DNA from: Gemmatimonadota bacterium
GTDB lineage: Bacteria; Gemmatimonadota; Gemmatimonadetes; Gemmatimonadales; GWC2-71-9
Length of the DNA: 64,000 nucleotides
NCBI GenBank assembly: GCA_009692115.1
Contig: SHZU01000004.1
Location: forward strand, 62,001-126,000
Reading direction: 5' to 3'
Made by a program: the position numbers and the translations under genes. The notes under the pieces were generated by a model. That model was not told the DNA's origin and did not search any database. It saw nothing but the letters and a program-made list of their open reading frames with translations. The number at the start of each line of letters is the position of its first letter. Position 1 is the stretch's first letter. Shown one piece after another: positions 16,347-25,935 of the stretch.

Positions 16347-17495
16347 ATGGGGGTGACGACAACTTTGCTCGGCCTTGACGGGGAATTCCCGATCGTCGGT
16401 TCCGCCGCCTACCTGAACCATGCGGCCTCCTCGCCGTTACCCCGTCGGTCCGCCGACGCCCTCAGGCGATATGTCGAGGACCGCGAACGGCTCGTCCACC
16501 TCTATCAGACCGGGCGGCAAGACTACGATTGCCGGCCGCTCGAGGCCAAACTCGGCCGGCTCCTCGGTGCTCCGACTGGATCGGTCGGGTTTGCCCCGAC
16601 CACCACCGACGGCGTGTCGGGCATCCTCAACAGCATCACCTGGGCGCCCGGCGACAACGTGCTGGTCCCGGCCAACGAGTTTCCCGGGGTTCTCTATGCG
16701 TGCCAGAACCTGGCCCGCCGGGGAGTCGAGGTCCGGCAGGCGCCGGTCGGAGGTCACCTAGCGTTAGGTTCGTTGTTTGCCCACGCCGACCGCCGGACCC
16801 GGGCCGTCGTCGTGAGTCATGTCCATTGGCAATCCGGCCACCGGATCGACTTGGCCCGCCTGGCCGAGGAATGCCGGGCGGTTGGTGCCCTCTCAATCGT
16901 CGATGCGATTCAGAGCGCCGGCGCGGTGCCGATCGATGCCACCGCCGGCGGTGTGGATGTCCTCGTCGCCGGCACCTACAAATGGCTGATGGGAATTCCG
17001 GGCGCGGCGGTGCTCTATGTCGGCCCGGCGGCGCTCGCCACCCTGGTCCCCGACCGGGCCGGCTGGACCAGCATGGCCACGTCGGTGCACGACGAACCGA
17101 AACTTGAATGGGCCGCGGGGGCGGGGCGGTTCTTGGTTGGAGGCCGGCCCGATCCAATCTTGATCGCGCTCGAACAGTCGGTCGACCTCCTGCTCGAATT
17201 GGGGGTCGGTACCATCGCGGGCCACACCGGCCGGTTGATCGACCGCCTGATCGCCGGGGCCGGGGCGGCCGGTGTGGTCGTCCGTTCCAGCACCGACCCC
17301 GCGCACCGATCGTCGATCGTTTCCATCACGACCGGGAACCCCTCCCGAGATGCGTCCTTAGTCGGCGACCTTGCCGCCCGAGAAATTATCGTCGCCCGTC
17401 GGGGCGACGGGATCCGGGTGTCGCCTCATTGTTACAACACGGCCGGTCACATCGACCGACTCCTCGAGGCGATCGCGTCTTCACCGAGGACTTGA
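16347..17495 (+). CDS. Class V PLP aminotransferase / cysteine-desulfurase-like
   Basis: The 382-residue fold-type I PLP enzyme has the phosphate-binding TTTDGVSGIL region, the cofactor Asp in SIVDAIQSAG and the Schiff-base Lys in AGTYKWLMG. No conserved SH-active cysteine loop of IscS or SufS is evident, so a desulfurase role is not supported; isopenicillin-epimerase-like or kynureninase-like relatives are alternatives. It is transcribed away from the sulfatase operon and its end overlaps the convergent three-domain fusion gene by 49 nt. Confidence 0.85.
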   Translation: MGVTTTLLGLDGEFPIVGSAAYLNHAASSPLPRRSADALRRYVEDRERLVHLYQTGRQDYDCRPLEAKLGRLLGAPTGSVGFAPTTTDGVSGILNSITWAPGDNVLVPANEFPGVLYACQNLARRGVEVRQAPVGGHLALGSLFAHADRRTRAVVVSHVHWQSGHRIDLARLAEECRAVGALSIVDAIQSAGAVPIDATAGGVDVLVAGTYKWLMGIPGAAVLYVGPAALATLVPDRAGWTSMATSVHDEPKLEWAAGAGRFLVGGRPDPILIALEQSVDLLLELGVGTIAGHTGRLIDRLIAGAGAAGVVVRSSTDPAHRSSIVSITTGNPSRDASLVGDLAAREIIVARRGDGIRVSPHCYNTAGHIDRLLEAIASSPRT

Positions 17496-20400
17496 TCGAG
17501 TCCGTCGACCAGGGCGTCGGCATCCTCGGCCGAGAAGCAGAGCGGCGGCTTGATCTTGAGGACGTTGTGGTCCGGACCATCGGTGCTGATCAGAAACCCG
17601 CGATCGCGCATCCGGTTGGACAGGTAGGTCGCGGCCTCCGGGTCGGGGGTTCTGGTCTCCCGGTCGGTGACCAATTCGAGGCCGACGAAGAGACCGAGAC
17701 CCCGGGCGTCTCCCGCGGCGGGGTGCCGGTCGACCAGCCCCTTGAGTCCGGTCAGGAGCCGATGACCGGTGGCGAGCGCCCGGGCCTGGAGGTCTTCATC
17801 GAAAATGACGTCGAGGACCGCCAGCCCAATGGCGGCCGACACCGGGTTCCCGCCGAAGGTGCTGAAGAACTCCATCCCGTTAGCGAACGAACGGGCGATC
17901 TCCGGGGTGGTGACGACGATGCCTAACGGGTGCCCGTTGCCGGCCGGCTTCCCCATGACGACGATGTCCGGCACCACGTTCTGGGTTTCGAATCCCCAGA
18001 AGTGACTGCCGACCCGCCCAAACCCAACTTGGACCTCGTCGGCAATCGCGACCCCGCCGGCCCGCCGCACCCGCCGGTAGACGCCGGCCAAATAGCCGGG
18101 CGGCAGCACGATCTGCCCGCCGCAGCTGAGAATCGATTCGGCCATAAAGGCCGCTATCGGATGCCCCGATCGCTCGAGGTCGGCGATCTCGGCCTCGACC
18201 AACGCGGCATATCGCTCGCCCAATCCGGGATCCTCGCCGCGGAAGCGGCCCCGGTAGCGATCCGGCAGGGCCACTTTGCGGGCAAAGGGTGCCAAGCCAT
18301 GACCGCCGGCGCCCTCGCATTTGTACGGGCTCAGGCCTACCAGGGTCGCGGTGTTGCCGTGATAGGCGCTGTCGACCACGATCGTGCCGCGCCGGCCGGT
18401 GTGGGTTGAGGCCAGCCGAAGAGCCAGTTCATTGGCCTCGGTACCCGAGTTCACGAAGAAGCACACCCGCAGGGGGTCCGGCAACAACTGACCGAGTCGC
18501 TCCGCGTAGCGGACCACCGTTTCGTGGAGATACCGGGTGTTGGTGTTGAGCACTGCCATCTGCCGCTGTCCGGCCCGGACCACCCGCGGGTGGGAATGCC
18601 CGACATGGGGCACGTTGTTGACGGCATCGAGATAGCGCCGGCCCTCGGTATCGTAGAGGTGCTGCATCCAGCCGCGGACGATGTGCAGCGGCCGCCGGTA
18701 CGAAACACTGAGGTTGCCCCCCAACACGCGTGCCCGCCGGTCGAGGATGGCGACCCCGTCGAGGAGGGGTTTCGTCCGGGTGTTGGGCACCCCGGCCAGC
18801 CGATGCGGCGCGGGTGACAGGCTGGTCCAAACCTCCCGCTCGCTTGGCCGGGCCACCCCGGGGAACTCCCCAGAACGGTCGAGGAGATCGACCACGACTT
18901 GAAAATGAACGTGCGGGGGCCAGCCGCCGTTGATCGAGGCGGCGCCTAACCGGCCCACGGTCGCTCCGGCCTGGAGCGGTTGGCCGGGATGAAGACTGGC
19001 CAGCGTCTCGAGATCGAGGTGACCGTAGAGCGTGTAGAAGGTGAGTGGCAACCCCTCATGGTCGGTGACGTGGTGTTCCACCACCACCGTCGGGCCGTAG
19101 TCCCGGGGCCCCGCGTTGTGCCGGACGCTCTTGACCCGCCCCGCGATCGGAGTTCGCACCGGACAGCCGGCCTCCGCGAAGAGATCGAGGCCAATGTGGA
19201 CCGTCCGCCATTCCGGTCCGTCGAATCCCTCGGTCCGGAACAATTCGCTGGTGTAGAGCAGCCGGGCCTCGTCGTACTCGCCGATCGCGACCCGGGCGCC
19301 CACCGATTGTCGGAGCCAGTTGATCCGCCGCTCCAGCGCGGCATCGTCGTCGATCAGGCGGAAGTCGTCGAGGAATTCACTGCCGATCGAGAGATCGACG
19401 CGGGGTGGCAGGATGCCGGGGTCGGTCCCGATGATCGGAATGAACCCGGCCTCGTGATCGGTGATCCACCGGCTCACCCGGTGGCTGCCTGGACACGGCT
19501 CCCGGCCGGCCGCGGCGCGCAACCGGTAGGTGGCCAGACGGGGATGGGTGGCCCCGAGCCGGTCGAGGAGCCGCCAAATCGGGGCTTCGCTGACGAAGAG
19601 GTAGTCGTGGTCCGGCGTCGTGGCCCGCTGGAGCGCCGAGTTCACGACGCTCACCACCAGCCGGGCCAGGATCGAAGGATAGAGGGCGTCGAGTTCCCGG
19701 TCGGTGAGAGGACGGACCGCGGTATAGCCTTCGACCAAAGCGGCCGCACCGGCCAGCGGATCGTCAATGTCGAGCATCCCGTACGCGGCCGCGATCGCGA
19801 CGTCCGCCACCGTGGCCGACCACACCATATCGCCAAAATCGATGAGCCCGACTGACCGGCCGTCGATCAAGACGTTGTGGTCGTTGGCGTCACCGAAGAT
19901 GACTCGGCTGGGCAAGGTGTCCCAGTGCGGCAGGACCTGCTCCTTGAACGGCCGGTAGAGCCGCTCGGCGAGCCCCCGCCGATTGGTCTGGTCCAGCAGG
20001 CCGAAATGGCCTGCGATCCAGTGCGCCCCGCCAAGGTCCCACTTGAGGGCCCGTCGGGCCGAGGGATGGTCGAACCCTTCGAGCCCGCGATGCATCCGCG
20101 CCAGGAGCTCACCGAGTCCGCGAAGCTGCTCTCGGGTTCGGGGCCGAACCTCGGCCAAGGGAGCTCCCGTCACCCACGTCAACACCCGCATCAGGTAAGG
20201 CCCACCCTCGGCCTCCAGGGTGACCAATGACCGCCCTTCGAGCGACGGCACCACGGTCGGCAACGCCAACCCGGGTTCGTGATCGGCAATCCGAATCAAC
20301 GCCGCGTTCTGGAGGTCGAGGACCCCGGGGTCCTCGAGTCGGTTGGCAACCTTGACGACGTATCGCCCGCCGTCGGTGGCGTCGAGCCGGTAGTTCCGAT

Positions 20401-20515
20401 CCCGCTCACCCGGCAACGCTGAAAACTCTCCCGTCAGGCCAAACGCCTTCGCGACACCCGCTCGCACGGTCTCCAGCGCCACCTCGGGAACTTCGAAACT
20501 CAGGGTCCGGTTCAT
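17447..20515 (-). CDS. Three-domain fusion: APH-type kinase, M23 peptidase-like, AGXT2L-type class III aminotransferase
   Basis: This 1022-residue protein has three modules. Residues about 1-340 are an aminoglycoside-phosphotransferase-fold kinase ([15 protein letters not shown] catalytic loop, GLIDFGDM metal Asp), resembling hydroxylysine kinase. Residues about 400-590 are a peptidase M23-like domain with both zinc motifs kept (HIGLD and PHVHFQ). Residues about 620-1015 are a class III PLP enzyme ([24 protein letters not shown] with the PLP Lys), closest to the AGXT2L phospho-lyases. Known AGXT2L enzymes eliminate phosphate and ammonia from phosphoethanolamine or 5-phosphohydroxylysine, so kinase plus lyase could degrade a hydroxy-amine in one chain. 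Start ATG 20515 overlaps the upstream methyltransferase stop (ATGA). Confidence 0.88.
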   Translation of the reverse strand: MNRTLSFEVPEVALETVRAGVAKAFGLTGEFSALPGERDRNYRLDATDGGRYVVKVANRLEDPGVLDLQNAALIRIADHEPGLALPTVVPSLEGRSLVTLEAEGGPYLMRVLTWVTGAPLAEVRPRTREQLRGLGELLARMHRGLEGFDHPSARRALKWDLGGAHWIAGHFGLLDQTNRRGLAERLYRPFKEQVLPHWDTLPSRVIFGDANDHNVLIDGRSVGLIDFGDMVWSATVADVAIAAAYGMLDIDDPLAGAAALVEGYTAVRPLTDRELDALYPSILARLVVSVVNSALQRATTPDHDYLFVSEAPIWRLLDRLGATHPRLATYRLRAAAGREPCPGSHRVSRWITDHEAGFIPIIGTDPGILPPRVDLSIGSEFLDDFRLIDDDAALERRINWLRQSVGARVAIGEYDEARLLYTSELFRTEGFDGPEWRTVHIGLDLFAEAGCPVRTPIAGRVKSVRHNAGPRDYGPTVVVEHHVTDHEGLPLTFYTLYGHLDLETLASLHPGQPLQAGATVGRLGAASINGGWPPHVHFQVVVDLLDRSGEFPGVARPSEREVWTSLSPAPHRLAGVPNTRTKPLLDGVAILDRRARVLGGNLSVSYRRPLHIVRGWMQHLYDTEGRRYLDAVNNVPHVGHSHPRVVRAGQRQMAVLNTNTRYLHETVVRYAERLGQLLPDPLRVCFFVNSGTEANELALRLASTHTGRRGTIVVDSAYHGNTATLVGLSPYKCEGAGGHGLAPFARKVALPDRYRGRFRGEDPGLGERYAALVEAEIADLERSGHPIAAFMAESILSCGGQIVLPPGYLAGVYRRVRRAGGVAIADEVQVGFGRVGSHFWGFETQNVVPDIVVMGKPAGNGHPLGIVVTTPEIARSFANGMEFFSTFGGNPVSAAIGLAVLDVIFDEDLQARALATGHRLLTGLKGLVDRHPAAGDARGLGLFVGLELVTDRETRTPDPEAATYLSNRMRDRGFLISTDGPDHNVLKIKPPLCFSAEDADALVDGLDQVLGEDAIASRSRSM

Positions 20516-21186
20516 TGCCGGGTCCCCACCAGCACGGTGGACGGGCCAAAACTCCACTGGCAGCGGGCCTCGAGTCCGGCTGCTTCCATGGCTCCGATCT
20601 CCTCGTCGAGTGAGAAATAGCGGTCTTCGCCGGACCACTCCTCAAAGTGCTGCCAGGCCCGGCGCTCCTCGATCCCCGCGGCCACCAATTGGTCGGCCCA
20701 GAACCGGTAGGTGGCGGCATTACGCGGGGCTTCCCGCGGAATCGTGATGTCGGCGGTGACCAACACGCCACCCCGCCGGAGCGCCGCTGCCGCCCGCGTA
20801 TACAGCCCGGACTTTGCTTCGAGGTTCCGGATGTGGTGCAGCGACAGCGAGCCCATGATGGCGTCAGCCGGCGGAAACGGCTCGTCGAACGACCGGTGAA
20901 CCGGCGCTGCCCTGGCGCCGAACCGGGCCAGCCTGGTTCGAGCCACGGCCAGCATCGCATCATCCACGTCCCAGAGCTCCACCACCGCGGCGTTGGTCCG
21001 GTCGAGCACCCGCTCGGCCAAGCTCCCGGTGCCGGCGCCCAGATCAATGACCCGATCCGGTTGGGCGAGGGCCACGGCGGCGGCCGCTTGGTCGAGCATC
21101 TCGTCGTACCGGGGCAGGAACCGGCGGATCGTCTCGTCGTAGGCCCCGATTTCGAGCCGGAGGTGCTGTTGGACTGAATGGGTCAT
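20512..21186 (-). CDS. Class I SAM-dependent methyltransferase
   Basis: The 224-residue protein has the SAM-binding motif I VIDLGAGTGSLAER, an acidic loop (LWDVDDAML) and motif IV-like GSLSLHHI. The substrate is unknown. The ATG at 21186 (MTHSVQQHLRLE) is preferred over the frame opening at 21255, which adds a non-conserved leader. It is the first gene of a pair with the kinase-M23-aminotransferase fusion and is divergent from gabT across 97 bp. Confidence 0.87.
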   Translation of the reverse strand: MTHSVQQHLRLEIGAYDETIRRFLPRYDEMLDQAAAAVALAQPDRVIDLGAGTGSLAERVLDRTNAAVVELWDVDDAMLAVARTRLARFGARAAPVHRSFDEPFPPADAIMGSLSLHHIRNLEAKSGLYTRAAAALRRGGVLVTADITIPREAPRNAATYRFWADQLVAAGIEERRAWQHFEEWSGEDRYFSLDEEIGAMEAAGLEARCQWSFGPSTVLVGTRQ

Positions 21187-21283
21187 TGCGAAGTGGGCGA
21201 TTGCCGCTTGCAGAAGGAAGCGAAGAACGTACACTTCGGATCGGATTCCCGGCACCCCTCAACCCGTAACCCAGAGCCCGACC

Positions 21284-22615
21284 ATGAATTCCGTCATTCG
21301 GTTAACCACCCCGCTGCCGGGCCCGAAGAGCCTGGCGTTGGGCGCCCGTCGGGCCGCCGCTGTTCCCAAAGGGGTCGCGATCTCGAGCGGCCTGGCCGTG
21401 GTTCGGGCCGAAAACGCCATGATCGAAGATGCCGACGGCAACCGGCTCATCGACTTTGCCGGCGGCATCGGGGTCATGAATGCGGGCCACCGTCACCCGG
21501 CGATGGTCGACGCGGTCCGAGCCCAGCTCGACCAACTGACCCACGCCTGCTTCGCGGTGTCCAGTTACCAGGGATATGTCGAAGTGGCCGAACGGCTCAA
21601 CGCGCTGACGCCAGGCTCCCATGCCAAGCGGACCCTGCTCGTCAATACCGGCGCGGAGGCCATCGAGAACGCCGTCAAGATTGCCCGATACGCGACCGGG
21701 CGGGGCGCGGTGGTGGCGCTCGAGCATGCCTTCCACGGCCGCACCAATCTCACCATGGCCCTCACCGCCAAGCCGATGCCCTATAAAAAAGGCTTCGGCC
21801 CCTTCGCGCCTGAGGTCTACCGGATTCCGTACTCCTATTGCTATCGCTGCGACCGGGGCGCGGGTTCCGGTTGCTGCCAGGCGGCGCCAGGGTATTGGGA
21901 CCGGATCTTCACGGGACTCGTCGAGCCGACGCACGTGGCCGCGATTGTCATGGAGCTGCAGTCCGGCGAAGGCGGCTTCATTCCGGCGGCCCCCGACGCG
22001 GTGACCGCGTTGGCCGCGTTCGCCAAGCACCATGGCATCCTGTTGATCATCGATGAAATCCAGACCGGGTTCGGCCGGACCGGCAAGATGTTCGCGTGTG
22101 AACACTACGGCATCGTGCCCGACCTGATCGCCACGGCCAAATCCCTGGCCGGAGGGCTGCCCCTGGCCGCCGTGACCGGCCGGGCCGAGATCATGGATTC
22201 GGTCCATCCCGGCGGGCTCGGCGGTACCTACGGCGGGAACCCCCTGGCCTGTGCCGCCGCCTTGGCGGTCATGGACGTGATGGCTCGGGAGCATCTCTCC
22301 GAGCGAGGCGTGGTGGTCGGCGACGCCGTGCGATCCCGGTTCCACCAAATGGCCACCCGCTTCCCGGTCATCGGCGACGTTCGTGGACTCGGGGCCATGA
22401 TGGCCCTCGAACTGGTCAAAGACCGGACCACCAAAGAGCCGGACAAAGAACGAACCGCTCGGGTCCAGGCCGAGGCACTCAAACGCGGGCTGTTGTTGCT
22501 GACCGCGGGAACCTACGGCAACGTGGTTCGGGTGCTCGTGCCATTAACCATCGATGATGCGGCGCTGGCCGAAGGCCTGGCCGTGCTCGAACAGGCATTC
22601 GAGGCTACCCAGTAG
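21284..22615 (+). CDS. gabT: 4-aminobutyrate aminotransferase
   Basis: The 443-residue class III aminotransferase has VNTGAEAIENAVKIAR, EHAFHGRTNLTMALT, IIDEIQTGFGRTGKMFA (PLP Asp) and TAKSLAGGLPL (Schiff-base Lys), the typical set of GABA transaminases that convert GABA and 2-oxoglutarate to succinic semialdehyde and glutamate. A short Cys-rich insert (YCYRCDRGAGSGCC) is also found in some actinobacterial GabT. The next gene, potA, starts within its stop codon, tying GABA catabolism to polyamine uptake. Confidence 0.9.
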   Translation: MNSVIRLTTPLPGPKSLALGARRAAAVPKGVAISSGLAVVRAENAMIEDADGNRLIDFAGGIGVMNAGHRHPAMVDAVRAQLDQLTHACFAVSSYQGYVEVAERLNALTPGSHAKRTLLVNTGAEAIENAVKIARYATGRGAVVALEHAFHGRTNLTMALTAKPMPYKKGFGPFAPEVYRIPYSYCYRCDRGAGSGCCQAAPGYWDRIFTGLVEPTHVAAIVMELQSGEGGFIPAAPDAVTALAAFAKHHGILLIIDEIQTGFGRTGKMFACEHYGIVPDLIATAKSLAGGLPLAAVTGRAEIMDSVHPGGLGGTYGGNPLACAAALAVMDVMAREHLSERGVVVGDAVRSRFHQMATRFPVIGDVRGLGAMMALELVKDRTTKEPDKERTARVQAEALKRGLLLLTAGTYGNVVRVLVPLTIDDAALAEGLAVLEQAFEATQ

Positions 22616-23730
22616 TGGGAGCTGGCCGGGCGGTCGTCGAACTCGATGCCGTCACCAAGAGCTTCGGAGCGGCCAAGGCGGTCGATCGAGTCTCGCTCGC
22701 CATTCACGAGGGCGAGTTCTTCTCCCTCCTCGGCCCGTCGGGTTGCGGCAAGACGACCACGCTTCGGCTCATCGCCGGCTTCGAGACCCCCGATCCTGCG
22801 GGTGGCGAGGTCCGGATCGGCGGTGTTCGCGTCAACGAAAAACGTCCCTACGATCGCGGTGTCGGGATGGTGTTCCAGAGTTACGCCCTGTTTCCCCACC
22901 TCGATGTCCGCCGAAATGTCGGGTTCGGCCTCCAGCAGCGCGGCACGGCCCGGGCCGACATGGCCGGCCGGGTCGATCGGGCGCTGGAGTTGGTCCGGCT
23001 CGATCCCGGCACCTACGCCGCTCGGATGCCGGCGGAACTTTCGGGAGGCCAGCGGCAGCGGGTTGCGCTGGCCCGGGCCTTGGTCCTCGAACCCAAGATA
23101 TTGCTCCTCGATGAGCCGTTAGGGGCCCTCGATCTGAAACTCCGGAAGGAAATGCAACTCGAGCTGAAGGCCCTCAACCGGTCGCTCGGGATCACCTTCA
23201 TCTACGTCACTCACGACCAAGAAGAAGCGCTCACCATGTCGGACCGGATCGCCGTCATGGACTTGGCTCGGGTGGCCCAGCTCGGGACCCCGGCCGATGT
23301 CTACGAGAATCCCCGGACCGGGTTCGTCGCATCCTTCATTGGCGAGTCGAACTTTCTCGAGGGGCGCGCCGTGGCGACCGATAGTGGCTTGGTCGACGTG
23401 GTCGGCGCCAATGTCAGATTCCGAATCCGGCCAGAGCAGGCTGTTGCCGCCGGCCAAGTCGTCAGGATCGCCGTCCGGCCCGAGTGGATGGACCTGTATC
23501 CGGTCGGCGCGGTGCCCGCCGGCGAGAACGCGCTGCCTGGGGCGGTCGATGAAGTGATCTATCTCGGCGAGACGATCCACGTCATCGTAGCCCTCGACGC
23601 GGGCCTGAAGGTCACCGTGGCCCTCCGGAACGAGGGACAGCTGATCAAGCCGCTGCCCTGGACCCGGGGCGCCCGGGTCGCGGCGGCGTGGCTTCCCGAG
23701 GACGCCCAGATTCTCGAGGACGATCGATGA
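22615..23730 (+). CDS. potA: Spermidine/putrescine ABC transporter ATP-binding protein
   Basis: The 371-residue ABC ATPase has Walker A GPSGCGKTTT, signature LSGGQRQRVALARAL, Walker B ILLLDEPLGALD and switch His in YVTHDQEEALTMSDR, followed by a C-terminal TOBE domain of the polyamine/sulfate type. The start is a GTG at 22615 that overlaps the TAG of gabT by one base. It is followed by two permeases with ATGA-type or immediate coupling. The DEPLG Leu is encoded by the rare TTA codon within a CGTTAGG word. Confidence 0.93.
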   Translation: MGAGRAVVELDAVTKSFGAAKAVDRVSLAIHEGEFFSLLGPSGCGKTTTLRLIAGFETPDPAGGEVRIGGVRVNEKRPYDRGVGMVFQSYALFPHLDVRRNVGFGLQQRGTARADMAGRVDRALELVRLDPGTYAARMPAELSGGQRQRVALARALVLEPKILLLDEPLGALDLKLRKEMQLELKALNRSLGITFIYVTHDQEEALTMSDRIAVMDLARVAQLGTPADVYENPRTGFVASFIGESNFLEGRAVATDSGLVDVVGANVRFRIRPEQAVAAGQVVRIAVRPEWMDLYPVGAVPAGENALPGAVDEVIYLGETIHVIVALDAGLKVTVALRNEGQLIKPLPWTRGARVAAAWLPEDAQILEDDR

Positions 23731-24605
23731 TCGGTCGCCGCCGCCTCTTGGTCTGGTTTGCCCGGCGGCCAACCGCAACCGCCGCGGCCTTCTTGGCCCC
23801 GGGGCTCGCCTGGCTATTGCTCTTCTTCCTGGTGCCGATCGGCCTGATGCTGGCCTACAGCACCATGCGGCGCGGGACCTACGGCGGCGTCATACCAGGA
23901 TTCACGCTCGACCACTACCGGCGGTTCTTTGATCCGTTGTATCTGGACATCCTCCGCCGGACCGTCGGGTGGTCGCTTGGGTGCACGGTGGCGTGCTTAA
24001 TCGTGGGCTACCCGGTGGCCTATGTGATCGCCCGGGCCGGGCGATGGCGACAGTTGCTCCTCTTCCTGGTGGTGCTGCCGTTCTGGACCAGCTTTCTGGT
24101 CCGGACCTTCGCGATGATCTTCCTCCTCCGTGACAGCGGGCTGGTCAACGGGATATTACTTCGACTTGGCCTCATCGATGAGCCGCTCGCCCTGCTGTAT
24201 ACGCCGCTGGCGGTCACTCTTGGGCTGGTCTACGGCTTCTTGCCGCTGATGATCCTCCCGATCTACGCGTCCCTCGAGAAGCTCGACAACTCACTCCTCG
24301 AAGCGGCCGAAGCTCTCGGCGCCCGGCCGAGGGCTCGGTTCTTCCAGGTCATCTTCCCGCTGTCGCTGCCCGGCGTCGTCGCCGGCTGTCTGCTGACCTT
24401 TATCCCGGCCCTGGGGTCGTTCCTCACCTCCGACCTGCTCGGCGGGGCCAAGCAGGTCATGATCGGCAACCTGATCCAGAATCAGTTTACCGCGGCCCGG
24501 AACTGGCCGTTTGGGTCGGCGGCGGCGTTCGTCGTCATGGGCCTCGTGTTGCTGGCGGTGCTGGGGTATCTCCGCCGGCGGGATGCTGGGGAGTTGGTTC
24601 GCTGA
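23727..24605 (+). CDS. potB: Polyamine ABC transporter permease PotB
   Basis: The 292-residue inner-membrane protein has six predicted helices and the permease EAA loop (LEAAEALGARPRARFFQV IFP region) that contacts PotA. The ATG at 23727 overlaps the potA stop (ATGA). Its position between potA and potC supports the PotB role over other type I permeases. Confidence 0.9.
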   Translation: MIGRRRLLVWFARRPTATAAAFLAPGLAWLLLFFLVPIGLMLAYSTMRRGTYGGVIPGFTLDHYRRFFDPLYLDILRRTVGWSLGCTVACLIVGYPVAYVIARAGRWRQLLLFLVVLPFWTSFLVRTFAMIFLLRDSGLVNGILLRLGLIDEPLALLYTPLAVTLGLVYGFLPLMILPIYASLEKLDNSLLEAAEALGARPRARFFQVIFPLSLPGVVAGCLLTFIPALGSFLTSDLLGGAKQVMIGNLIQNQFTAARNWPFGSAAAFVVMGLVLLAVLGYLRRRDAGELVR

Positions 24606-25403
24606 ATGCGACGGGTACCTCGTGGGGTCATGGTGGCGGCGGGACTGGTCTACGTCTTTCTCCACGCCCCGCTGGTGGCCTTGATGGTGTTCTCGTTCAA
24701 TGATTCCAAGTTCGCCGCCACGTGGACTGGGTTCACGCTGGAGTGGTATCGGCGGCTATTCGAGCGAGAAGATATCCTCGAGGGGCTTCGGCGGAGCCTC
24801 GTGGTCGGCCTGGTCGCGACGGCCGTCGCCACCGTGTTCGGTACCCTGATCGCCCTGGCGCTTTCCCGCCACCGGTTTCGGGGCCGCCGTGCGGTCGAAA
24901 GCGTGCTTTACCTTCCGTTGGTCACGCCCGAAATCATTATGGGGATTTCGCTGCTGATCCTGTTCGGATTGGTCGGCTTCCCCCTTGGTATTGGGTCGGT
25001 CACGGTGGCGCACATCGCGTTCTGTATTTCCTTCGTGACGGTGGTCGTCGGGGCCCGGCTTCGGGGTATGGACCGCCACCTCGAGGAGGCGGCCATGATG
25101 TTGGGCGCCGATGAATGGGCCGCGTTTTGGAAAGTCACCGTGCCGCAGCTACTTCCCGGCATCGTGGCGGGGGCGTTGTTGGCCTTCACGATGTCGTTCG
25201 ACGACTACGTCATTACCTCGTTTGTTTCGGGGACCGGGGCGGCCACCTTGCCGGTAGTGGTGTACGGGATGGTCAGGCGGAACATCGAACCCTCGATCAA
25301 CGCCATCAGCACCATCATTATTGTGGTGACCTCGTTGTTGCTCTATCTGGCGGACCGGCTCCAGGCCGACCGAAAGCCGGTGTCGCAAGCGCCGCCGGCC
25401 TGA
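24606..25403 (+). CDS. potC: Polyamine ABC transporter permease PotC
   Basis: The 265-residue protein has about six membrane helices, a first helix followed by FSFNDSKFAATWTGFTLEWY (a PotC/YdcV-like segment), and the EAA motif LEEAAMMLGADEWAAFWKV. It starts directly after the potB stop. The operon is interrupted here: potD does not follow for another 532 bp. Confidence 0.92.
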   Translation: MRRVPRGVMVAAGLVYVFLHAPLVALMVFSFNDSKFAATWTGFTLEWYRRLFEREDILEGLRRSLVVGLVATAVATVFGTLIALALSRHRFRGRRAVESVLYLPLVTPEIIMGISLLILFGLVGFPLGIGSVTVAHIAFCISFVTVVVGARLRGMDRHLEEAAMMLGADEWAAFWKVTVPQLLPGIVAGALLAFTMSFDDYVITSFVSGTGAATLPVVVYGMVRRNIEPSINAISTIIIVVTSLLLYLADRLQADRKPVSQAPPA

Positions 25404-25883
25404 GCCGCAACCGGGTAAGGCTGCCGACATCGGTACGCCTGCAAGCGCCGGCAGCGCGATCGGACGCTAGGGTGGAAAACTGGCGCGCCGCGCGGGTGTA
25501 AGCACGCTGAAGTGGGGACCCCGCCGCTTGCGAGAGGGCGGCGCAGTTTTGGTGGGACTGGACCGGGGTCCGTTCTTGCTGAGGGAGCCAAACGAGGCGG
25601 GCGGGGCCTGGGGTTGCCCGGGGGGCTCCTCCTCGATAGGCGGAGGGCACCGAGGCGGGGATAAAGCGTTATTTTGCTTGAGACGCGGTGTTTGGGGAGT
25701 CGAAAGCACCGCCCGCCGCATACAATAAAGTTAGGCGCACAGACCTGGCAACACGACGCTCACGTAGGTCCACGTTCAAGTCGTTGTTGGCGGTATCACA
25801 TTTGTCGCGGCCTGGCCGCTCCTGGTTGCCTTGGCCCTCTTGGCATTCGGTTCCTGACGAGCCCCCCGCTTTTCGTTCCACCC
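25404..25883 (+). other. ORF-free interval in the pot operon, rich in inverted repeats
   Basis: No convincing gene is present on either strand. Several inverted repeats suggest a folded transcript: GGACCCCG (25516-25523) with CGGGGTCC (25564-25571) enclosing a GCCGC/GCGGC hairpin; GGAGCC with GGCTCC around 25585-25628 enclosing CGGGC/GCCCG; and GCGGTG/CACCGC at 25685-25711. A TACAAT at 25721-25726 could be a -10 box for potD. I found no signatures of RNase P RNA, tmRNA, 6S, SRP RNA or a known riboswitch. Confidence 0.4.
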
Positions 25884-25918
25884 GCCGAGTGCCGAGTGCC
25901 GAGCGCCGAGTGCCGAGC
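25884..25918 (+). repeat. Heptamer array 3: five GCCGAGN units
   Basis: Units read gccgagt, gccgagt, gccgagc, gccgagt, gccgagc, on the strand of potD and ending 17 nt before its GTG start. It is the same 35-bp type as the arrays at 4731, 10742 and 61732. Confidence 0.95.
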
Positions 25919-25935
25919 CCAAATACCTTTACCCC

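Noticed and set aside
25790-25860. Short hydrophobic frame (VVVGGITFVAAWPLLVAL) as a small membrane protein before potD
   Set aside because: A stop codon lies just upstream and there is no start codon or ribosome-binding site.
25404-25883. rnpB, ssrA, 6S, SRP RNA or a known riboswitch in the pot operon gap
   Set aside because: None of the conserved core sequences (e.g. GGAAGNNAGCAGC, RNase P P4 motif, tRNA-like end of tmRNA) could be found on either strand.
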